This document shows positions 1 through 5,014 of a stretch of DNA of 6,599 nt, in pieces. The notes below the pieces were generated by a model. The model worked only from the letters and a program-made list of their open reading frames with translations, made no database searches and was not told the DNA's origin. How positions within the stretch are numbered: position 1 is the first letter of the stretch; every line of letters begins with the position of its first letter. The stretch comes from Pseudomonadota bacterium (lineage in GTDB: Bacteria > Cyanobacteriota > Vampirovibrionia > LMEP-6097): assembly GCA_009924885.1 (NCBI GenBank), contig RFQS01000125.1:1-6599 (forward strand), read 5' to 3'. The translations under genes and the position numbers were made by a program.

Positions 1-1
1 A

Positions 2-937
2 TTCAAAGTTAATCAAGCATATTTAGAAGAACAAGGATTCTTAGTCGTTCAAAATGATTTATTAGAATTAAATAAGAAAATACCAGAAGATCCCAACTTA
101 AGTGAAAACATTTTAAATTACAAAGTAGAAATTGATCCTACACGCAACGTCGTTAGATTCAAGCCAAATGCTGAATTTAAGTATGCTCCAGAAATTGTTA
201 ATATAAAAAATATTCCATTAACATCTTCACCAAATGAGGGCATTTTCGAAGGATATCCAGTAAATACATTAATTCCTGTTTTAGTTGGTCCACCACCATT
301 AGATTATTTAAGAACAATAAGTGGTGAAAAAAACAAGATGTTCTCTGGGATAGATAATAATTCTTTTAATGCATTGGAACAAGCAGCTAGACAGGAAGAT
401 CCAGGCAAGGTCGACTTTCATCTTGCTCAGGCATTAATGATTGGAATGTTACCAAATGGTGAAATGACAATCATTAATGATCTTCAAGTACTTAAACAAC
501 TTCATTTCTCTCCTGATGATTTTATAAGGCGTTTGGCACCACAGGAAATAATACATCCCAACGATATACACAGACTAAAAAAGGCGGACAATAGCACGGA
601 ACCTTTCCATACTACGCCATTTACGCCTCCACCAATAAGGGAAATATTAAAATCACTACGCACCGTTGTTGCACCTTACGATAGAGACCTTGGGTACGAA
701 GGACATAGGTTCACAATGACAAGAGACCCAACTCCGTTAGCACCACAAGAATTACAACCTCTAATAGAGTCCGCAGGACTTATCCACTACCTTCAGTGGA
801 TAAGTCAACATCAGAATCTCGTAAGAGACGGGATTATTGATCAAGACCACCCTGTACCTAAGAATCTTGGTTTTTTAATAAAGGCTGATGGAGGCTGTAT
901 ACTTCCAGAAAAGATGTTGAATCCGCAAAAAAACTAA
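2..937 (+). CDS. Hypothetical protein, 3' part of a gene that starts outside the window
   Basis: The frame is open from position 2 to the TAA at 935-937, giving at least 311 residues. There is no stop upstream of the ATG at 338, so that ATG is an internal methionine and the real start lies left of the window. I do not recognise the family. The visible part has no signal peptide, no membrane segment and no nucleotide-binding motif. It is moderately charged and has several proline clusters (GPPPLDYL near residue 98, FTPPPIREIL near 205, and PTPLAPQELQPL near 242). A Pro/Lys-rich tail ends in PQKN. The only Cys visible is in DGGCILPEK near the end. The protein looks soluble and multi-segmented, perhaps the C-terminal part of a larger protein. 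It converges on the leftward gene ending at 978 with a 40-bp gap, and no clear intrinsic terminator separates them. The coding call is secure because of the long open frame and ordinary protein-like composition; the function is unknown. Confidence 0.8.
   Translation, partial: FKVNQAYLEEQGFLVVQNDLLELNKKIPEDPNLSENILNYKVEIDPTRNVVRFKPNAEFKYAPEIVNIKNIPLTSSPNEGIFEGYPVNTLIPVLVGPPPLDYLRTISGEKNKMFSGIDNNSFNALEQAARQEDPGKVDFHLAQALMIGMLPNGEMTIINDLQVLKQLHFSPDDFIRRLAPQEIIHPNDIHRLKKADNSTEPFHTTPFTPPPIREILKSLRTVVAPYDRDLGYEGHRFTMTRDPTPLAPQELQPLIESAGLIHYLQWISQHQNLVRDGIIDQDHPVPKNLGFLIKADGGCILPEKMLNPQKN
777..806. repeat. 12-bp perfect inverted repeat inside the partial CDS, with DnaA-box-like arms
   Basis: The arms GACTTATCCACT (777-788) and AGTGGATAAGTC (795-806) are perfectly complementary around a 6-base spacer. 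Each arm contains TTATCCACT, which matches the DnaA box consensus TTATNCACA at eight of nine positions, so the two sites face each other. The segment also encodes ordinary protein sequence (LIHYLQWIS). No T-tract follows, so it is not an intrinsic terminator. It may be a chance consequence of the coding sequence, an mRNA hairpin or a protein-binding site. Confidence 0.6.
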
Positions 938-977
938 TTTTTCATCTTTCTCAAACGTAAGTAAATACTTGAAAACC

Positions 978-2624
978 CTATTTGTTTACTAAATTAGTGT
1001 CCAATAATTCATCCATAACAAAATCTCCTATATTGACATCCACTTTAGCCCCAAGTTCACTAACATTGGTGCTTGGATTGATATCCACGTTAGCCCCAAG
1101 TTCACTAACATTGGTGTTTGGATTGACAGATGGCTTCAGAGGAATGCCATAAGCCGTTTCCACAGCCGCCCCTCTAGATAAAGGTATTGATGTTGCTGAA
1201 TAATCCTCACGCGATGAAGAAGAATAACCATCCCTACTAGAGAATGCTTTATAGCTAGAACTAGAACTAGAACTAGAACTAGAACTAGAACCAACTCCCG
1301 CCACCTTACCGGCAGCCGCCTTAGCAGCAGCTTCCGCAGCCTTAAGCTTCGCTTCCACAGTCAGCTTCGCCGGAGCTATAGCATTAGCCGCAACATCAGT
1401 CCCCTTAGCTGGAATACCGAGAAGTGCATCCATGTGACTTTCCACCCACTTACTTAAAATTCCACGGAAGCCAACTGTCTTATATTTCTCATTCGTAATT
1501 CCTGCTTCTACGCCTCTAGCACTAACTACCCTACCTAAGCTTTCTAAAGTCGGGGTTAAATTTTTAAATAATAACTGAAATCCAGTAGCTACTTTCACTG
1601 GCAGAGAGTTTTCAGACATCTTCATATTACTTACTAATGTGTGTTTCGTTCTCTCAGCGACTTTATTCATTAAATCTGAAGCAGCCCCAGCCAGAAAGTC
1701 CATTTTAGCTGCACCAGAGAACTGGCTCTGAGCATGCTTGCTCATAGCTTCGCTAAAATCTATAGAAACAGCTCCAACGAAGCGTGAAACATAACCAGTG
1801 GATTTCAAAACATTTTTGACTGGCTGAGGCATGAAAGGTAAGTAAGATAAAATCATTCCTGTTGAGCCGATTAAACCTTTTAGCGGTCCACCAACAGCAA
1901 ATGCCTTAGATTCATCAGCATGCTCAGGTTTGTAACCATCAATAAGTCCAAATTTACTTAAACCCTTAATATAATCCCCAACTTGCTCTAAATTCTTTTT
2001 TATTCCTTCCGAAAAAGAGCTATATTCTTTGATATTGTTCTGCTGCCTTGTCGCAAGGGCTAAATTATATCCACTTGGTCCAAGCCTCGTCCCAAATTGA
2101 AGCTCCCTTGGCACCATGAACATTAAAGCATCTGCTAGTTTAAAAACAGCATAGGTTATATCTTTCTCTTTTAAACCAGCAAGAAAACCTTGTAGACCAG
2201 TCATCACCAAATTTGTATTTGTCGCCACAGTACCAGTTTTACCTAGAACAGGCATCGCAAATTCCCCAAGGGAGCCAGCATTCGCAGCCAAGCTACCTTT
2301 ATTGCCAACTTCAACTAACTGTTGAATTACACCCCCATATTTTTCCTGAATAGCGGAACTATTCTTTTCTAAATAATCTAAAGATTTATCCACCAAACTC
2401 CAAACCCCTTTAGAAGGAGTTGGAATATTAGTAGTTGAAGTTGAAGGAGTAGGAGTAAAAGAAATATTAGCTGCTTGATTTCTAGCTTTTAAATCACCTC
2501 CAGCTGGTGTAGCCTTTATAGTTTTCTCAGCACCACCCAGCTTTCCACCGTCAACAGGAAGCTCCGCCGCAGCCTTGGCCGCAGAAGACGTTGTATTAGC
2601 TGGCGTAGCCGTTAAAGCCCGCAT
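978..2624 (-). CDS. Hypothetical Ala/Ser/Thr-rich repeat-containing protein
   Basis: This gene of 548 codons starts at the ATG at 2624-2622, which has GGAG (2637-2634) nine bases upstream. A TTG at 2630 in the same frame would add two residues, but it lies only three bases from that GGAG and is less likely. I do not recognise the family. Residues ~1-75 are low complexity (Ala, Thr, Pro, Ser). Residues ~75-410 look folded, with several amphipathic or weakly hydrophobic stretches (around NLVMTGLQGFLAGL, AVFKLADALMFMVP and GLIGSTGMILSYLPFM) but no convincing signal peptide or transmembrane helix. Residues ~418-445 are an Ala/Lys-rich likely helix. Next come a run of 12 serines, more Ser-rich sequence, and two copies of a 15-residue repeat containing TNVSELGA before an acidic end. 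The disordered, repetitive C-terminus suggests a surface, structural or scaffold role, but that is inference. It has its own promoter at 2692-2720. The next leftward gene upstream, the tandem-HTH protein, ends at 2798, so the two are probably separate transcription units. Confidence 0.85.
   Translation of the reverse strand: MRALTATPANTTSSAAKAAAELPVDGGKLGGAEKTIKATPAGGDLKARNQAANISFTPTPSTSTTNIPTPSKGVWSLVDKSLDYLEKNSSAIQEKYGGVIQQLVEVGNKGSLAANAGSLGEFAMPVLGKTGTVATNTNLVMTGLQGFLAGLKEKDITYAVFKLADALMFMVPRELQFGTRLGPSGYNLALATRQQNNIKEYSSFSEGIKKNLEQVGDYIKGLSKFGLIDGYKPEHADESKAFAVGGPLKGLIGSTGMILSYLPFMPQPVKNVLKSTGYVSRFVGAVSIDFSEAMSKHAQSQFSGAAKMDFLAGAASDLMNKVAERTKHTLVSNMKMSENSLPVKVATGFQLLFKNLTPTLESLGRVVSARGVEAGITNEKYKTVGFRGILSKWVESHMDALLGIPAKGTDVAANAIAPAKLTVEAKLKAAEAAAKAAAGKVAGVGSSSSSSSSSSSSYKAFSSRDGYSSSSREDYSATSIPLSRGAAVETAYGIPLKPSVNPNTNVSELGANVDINPSTNVSELGAKVDVNIGDFVMDELLDTNLVNK
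1035..1124 (-). repeat. Two 45-bp tandem repeats encoding a 15-residue repeat
   Basis: The units 1035-1079 and 1080-1124 are identical at 42 of 45 positions (differences at 1037/1082, 1044/1089 and 1072/1117). They encode NPNTNVSELGANVDI and NPSTNVSELGAKVDV near the C-terminus of the hypothetical protein. A trace of a further unit (DVN, then GD) flanks them. The unit length is a multiple of three, so gain or loss of copies would keep the frame. The near identity at DNA level points to a recent duplication. Confidence 0.9.
1255..1290 (-). repeat. Hexanucleotide microsatellite (CTAGAA)6 encoding poly-serine
   Basis: Six perfect copies of CTAGAA on the + strand are read on the coding (-) strand as alternating TCT and AGT codons, giving 12 consecutive serines. 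The uniform codon pair shows that the run arose by slippage of a 6-bp unit rather than by selection at each codon. Each unit added or lost changes the protein by two serines without a frameshift, so this would tune length rather than switch the gene on or off. Confidence 0.95.
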
Positions 2625-2650
2625 CAGCAATAGCTCCGAATATATTTCAT
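2624..2650 (-). other. Possible 8-codon leader ORF overlapping the start of the hypothetical gene
   Basis: An ATG at 2650-2648 opens an 8-residue frame (MKYIRSYC) whose TGA stop (2626-2624) overlaps the ATG of the large gene as TGATG. The GGAG serving the large gene lies inside this frame. The frame has no good ribosome-binding site of its own, so translation is uncertain. The arrangement would allow translational coupling, but a chance ATG is an equal possibility. Confidence 0.2.
2634..2637 (-). promoter_or_regulatory. Ribosome binding site GGAG that decides the start at 2624
   Basis: GGAG lies 9 bases before the ATG at 2624 and only 3 bases before the alternative TTG at 2630. The spacing favours the ATG. 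Confidence 0.6.
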
Positions 2651-2691
2651 GGATACTAGTTCTAAATTATTAGAAATTTAATATAAGATTA

Positions 2692-2720
2692 ATTATAAAC
2701 AAAAGGTTAAGGAATGTCCA
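2692..2720 (-). promoter_or_regulatory. Sigma-70-type promoter of the hypothetical gene
   Basis: On the minus strand TGGACA (-35, 2720-2715, five of six consensus bases) is followed by a 17-base spacer and a perfect TATAAT (-10, 2697-2692). Transcription would begin near 2685, leaving a leader of about 60 nt before the ATG at 2624. The promoter lies in the gap downstream of the tandem-HTH gene and points at the 548-residue protein. Confidence 0.65.
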
Positions 2721-2797
2721 GCTTTCGCCAAATATATTAATACATTTTCATGTTTATCAGAGCGTTAATACGGAAGTGATGAAAAGAGGTTTAAATT

Positions 2798-3412
2798 TCA
2801 GCCTATTTTTCCATCAAAACCGCGTAATCTTAAAAGAAATAAATCTGGATTCTCAACAATTCGAGGTATTTTCTCTATACTCGTATCGTAATACATCTTT
2901 TTAAGCTCCTGCTTCGCTATAACTGTTCTTAAGATAATCGCTGCCCATAAAACCACGCGACAGTTTTCATTAATCGTATTATCAGTATCTACGTTAAAAA
3001 AATCATAGAGATGCCCGATTCGATATTCTACAGCCTTCACGCTGATACCTAAAATGGCAGCCGTAGATTTTAAAGACAGCCCTATAACTAAAAGCTTTAA
3101 AGTGTCCATAATTTTAGAATTAAAATGTGAAATATCCAGACTGCTCACGGGGCTCTTCAGTGTCATTAAATCATGAAAATAAAGATGAGCAAGCAGCCTA
3201 GTTCGCAAATTATGCAGATCAGCCCTCGCCTCGCATAAAACCGCCATTTGAGTAATATGATGCTCTATAGCCTTAATACCGACCGCACATTCTAAAGCCA
3301 TATTATTATTACTATAACCAAGAGCGAGTAATTCTAGAACAGTTAGCCTAACTGGGGTAAACTGTTTAGCAAGTTCTGCGTCTAAATGAGCTTCGTAGTA
3401 AAAATCCGACAT
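2798..3412 (-). CDS. Small transcriptional regulator with two LuxR-type HTH modules
   Basis: The gene encodes 204 residues, ATG to TGA. Residues ~18-80 resemble a LuxR/NarL DNA-binding domain: FTPVRLTVLELLALGYSN matches the 'LTxRExEVLxLLAxGxSNKEIA' start, and GIKAIEHHITQM matches the recognition helix. The acidic residue usual after the start is missing, so this copy looks degenerate. Residues ~96-165 hold a second copy, where LLVIGLSLKSTAAILGIS and VKAVEYRIGHLYDFFNV fit the family better. No receiver, PAS or autoinducer domain is present. The ~40-residue tail is basic and carries leucines. LuxR-type HTH domains usually bind as dimers to inverted half-sites, so one chain carrying two could act as a built-in pseudo-dimer; that is inference. 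The start lies 2 bp after the stop of the peroxiredoxin gene (TAAGGATG). The AAGG abuts the ATG too closely to be a normal ribosome site, so translation is probably coupled to the upstream gene. The target is unknown; the nearby flagellin gene is a candidate. Confidence 0.8.
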   Translation of the reverse strand: MSDFYYEAHLDAELAKQFTPVRLTVLELLALGYSNNNMALECAVGIKAIEHHITQMAVLCEARADLHNLRTRLLAHLYFHDLMTLKSPVSSLDISHFNSKIMDTLKLLVIGLSLKSTAAILGISVKAVEYRIGHLYDFFNVDTDNTINENCRVVLWAAIILRTVIAKQELKKMYYDTSIEKIPRIVENPDLFLLRLRGFDGKIG

Positions 3413-3414
3413 CC

Positions 3415-3912
3415 TTAGACATCAATTTCTTTAATATTACGCATATCTTTTAAAAGCTGCTCTGCATGCTCCGCAGGCTTAACCTTAACGTAATGCTTGA
3501 TAATCTTCCCCTCTTTATTAATAAGGAAAGAATCTCTCTGAATACCCATATATTTTTTACCATACATAGATTTCTCGACCCAGACACCATAATCTAAGAC
3601 CATTTTTTTATCTACATCTGCAAGTAAAGGAAAATTTAATTCATGCTTAGCTTTAAATTTCTGATGAGATTCGACAGAGTCACAGCTTACGCCGATAACC
3701 TCGAGGTTTAAACTTTTGAGTTCAGTGAGAGTATCTCTAAATGAGCAGGCTTGAGTGGTACAGCCAGGAGTAAGATCTTTAGGATAAAAATAAAGTAAAA
3801 GATATTTACCTGAAAAATCTTTTAGACTGAGTTCACTGCCTGAATCATCAAAAAGCACAAAGTCTGGAGCCTGCTTAGGAGTAAAATTACTAGTTTTATC
3901 TTTTAAAGCCAT
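3415..3912 (-). CDS. bcp: Thiol peroxidase, Bcp/PrxQ-type peroxiredoxin
   Basis: The product is a 165-residue cytosolic peroxiredoxin that reduces hydrogen peroxide and organic hydroperoxides using thioredoxin-like donors. The peroxidatic motif is YFYPKDLTPGCTTQACSFRD at residues 41-60. Cys51 is the peroxidatic cysteine, with Thr48 in the usual Pro-x-x-x-Thr/Ser-x-x-Cys position. Cys56, five residues later, is the resolving cysteine, the spacing that defines the atypical 2-Cys PrxQ group. The active-site arginine is probably Arg126 in GIQRDSFLINKEGKI. The N-terminal APDFVLFDDSGSELSLKDFSGK and the overall length are normal for the family. The gene is complete, starting at an ATG with only a weak ribosome site (AAGA about 8 bases upstream). 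It is the first gene of a two-gene unit with the tandem-HTH regulator and diverges from the flagellin gene across 113 bp. A peroxidase paired with a regulator suggests oxidative-stress control, but no OxyR- or PerR-like site is evident. Confidence 0.97.
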   Translation of the reverse strand: MALKDKTSNFTPKQAPDFVLFDDSGSELSLKDFSGKYLLLYFYPKDLTPGCTTQACSFRDTLTELKSLNLEVIGVSCDSVESHQKFKAKHELNFPLLADVDKKMVLDYGVWVEKSMYGKKYMGIQRDSFLINKEGKIIKHYVKVKPAEHAEQLLKDMRNIKEIDV

Positions 3913-4012
3913 AAGAGAATCTTAGCAAAAAATAAATAAATAAAATTTTTACAAAAAAGACTAGTTAATTTAGTGGATATGGGTATAAAGATAATATAGA
4001 TTTTAAATCACC

Positions 4013-4020
4013 AAGGGGGA
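4013..4020 (+). promoter_or_regulatory. Strong ribosome binding site of the flagellin gene
   Basis: AAGGGGGA sits 5 bases before the ATG at 4026, by far the strongest Shine-Dalgarno match in the window, as expected for an abundant structural protein. The rest of the 113-bp divergent gap (3913-4025) is very AT-rich. I see no convincing sigma-28 or sigma-54 promoter in it; TATAAA (3984-3989) and TAATAT (3992-3997) are possible -10 elements without good -35 partners. Confidence 0.7.
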
Positions 4021-4025
4021 TAAAG

Positions 4026-4937
4026 ATGCTAAGTGTAAATTCAGGTGATGCAGCGAGCTTTTTAATTTCTGCTATGAATTCTACAAATTCTTCACTAGTA
4101 AAGAATTTACAGAGTTTAGCGACTGGAAGTCGCATTAATCGTGCAGGCGATGATGTGGCTGGGCAGAGCATTATGCAAGGTCTTAGCACCCAGAGTAGAG
4201 GTTACAGCCAAGCAAACGAGAATATCGGCGATGGAATTTCCATGCTTGACACTAGCGACGCTGCCCTCGGCAGTATTCAAGAGGATTTACAAAGGGTAAG
4301 AGAATTAACAGTACAAGGTCAAAATGGCACCTTATCTTCTCAAGAAAAAGATGCAATACAGAGTGAAATTAATGCACGAGTAGAAAACATCAATAATATA
4401 TCTAAAAATTCTACATTTAATGGTGTTAATCTTCTAAAACCAAGTTCAGATATCAGCGTTCAATCTGCTGCTAGCGATGGTGATCAAACCACCATTATAC
4501 AGGCAGCGGATACCGTTAACGATACAGGTGTCAATATAGATGTCGCAGCAACTACTGGAGGTTCCATCGGAGCGAATAGTAGCTTTGCGTTATCAGATCT
4601 TAACGTCGGGGGTAGTCTAGGAAGCTACAGCGGCAATACTACAGCTACAGCTAGCCCTCTGAGTGGCTTAGACCAGATGATAGACAATGTATCACGTATG
4701 AGAAGTGAGTTAGGGGCTAGTCGTAATTCTCTAGATAGCACTATGGATTATAACGATAACTACAATACCAGCCTTCAGGCAGCTAAATCACAGATCGGAG
4801 ATGCTGATGTAGGGAGCGTAGTCTCTCGGTTAATGTCAGACAGAACTGTCTTGCAGATGCAAGCAAAAGCTTTCGGCATGGTTAGTAATTCTCAACAAAC
4901 AGCCTTAAATTTAATCACTGGGACTGGCGGACGCTAA
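4026..4937 (+). CDS. fliC: Flagellin, short type
   Basis: This is a 303-residue flagellin, the subunit of the flagellar filament, exported through the flagellar type III apparatus. The N-terminal D0/D1 region (residues ~1-140) has the classic LATGSRINRAGDDVAGQSI (31-49), the NIGDGISMLDTSDAALGSI segment, the LQRVRELTVQ core (88-97) and FNGVNLL (131-137). The C-terminal D1/D0 region (~215-300) has the SRMRSELGASRNSLDSTMDY helix and IGDADVGSVVSRLMSDRTVL. The central variable part (~141-214) is only about 70 residues long and is rich in Ser, Thr, Ala, Asn and Gly, so D2/D3 are largely absent; it offers many possible O-glycosylation sites. There are no cysteines. Two features are odd: the extreme N-terminus (MLSVNSGDAASFLISAMNS) lacks the usual NTNxxAL pattern, and the protein ends LNLITGTGGR, a few residues beyond the usual LLR-like end. 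It is monocistronic, with its own ribosome site and terminator, and converges on a probable flagellin glycosyltransferase gene. Confidence 0.97.
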   Translation: MLSVNSGDAASFLISAMNSTNSSLVKNLQSLATGSRINRAGDDVAGQSIMQGLSTQSRGYSQANENIGDGISMLDTSDAALGSIQEDLQRVRELTVQGQNGTLSSQEKDAIQSEINARVENINNISKNSTFNGVNLLKPSSDISVQSAASDGDQTTIIQAADTVNDTGVNIDVAATTGGSIGANSSFALSDLNVGGSLGSYSGNTTATASPLSGLDQMIDNVSRMRSELGASRNSLDSTMDYNDNYNTSLQAAKSQIGDADVGSVVSRLMSDRTVLQMQAKAFGMVSNSQQTALNLITGTGGR

Positions 4938-4980
4938 AACCAGTACAGGTAACAATTTTCCACACACCCACACACACCGA

Positions 4981-5014
4981 AACACTCTAAATGGAAACGT
5001 TTAGAGTGTTTTTT
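4981..5014 (+). terminator. Intrinsic terminator of the flagellin gene
   Basis: AACACTCTAAA (4981-4991) and TTTAGAGTGTT (5000-5010) form a perfect 11-bp stem around an 8-base loop (TGGAAACG). The T-run begins in the stem's last bases and continues to 5014. The T-tract exists only for rightward transcription, so it serves the flagellin. The stem also holds the TAG stop (4989-4987) and last codons of the convergent glycosyltransferase gene. Just upstream (4961-4979) is a short CA-rich run of no evident function. Confidence 0.93.

Noticed and set aside
338..340. ATG at 338 as the start of the first gene
   Set aside because: The same frame is open without a stop back to position 2, with protein-like composition and no ribosome site before 338, so this is an internal methionine of a truncated gene.
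957..989. AT-rich inverted repeat between the two convergent genes (9 of 11 pairs)
   Set aside because: The arms are weak, mismatched and AT-only in the middle, and no T-tract follows on either strand, so it is not supported as a terminator.
3913..4025. Sigma-28 or sigma-54 promoter for the flagellin
   Set aside because: GTGGATAT (3973-3980) matches the sigma-28 -10 at only six of eight bases and has no suitable -35, and no GG...GC sigma-54 pair is present.
3965..4189. 74-residue leftward frame across the flagellin start
   Set aside because: It lies opposite the highly conserved flagellin N-terminus and its ribosome site and has no recognisable content; it is a shadow frame.
4961..4979. CA-rich run before the flagellin terminator
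   Set aside because: It is short, interrupted, outside any gene and without paired copies elsewhere; no function can be argued for it.
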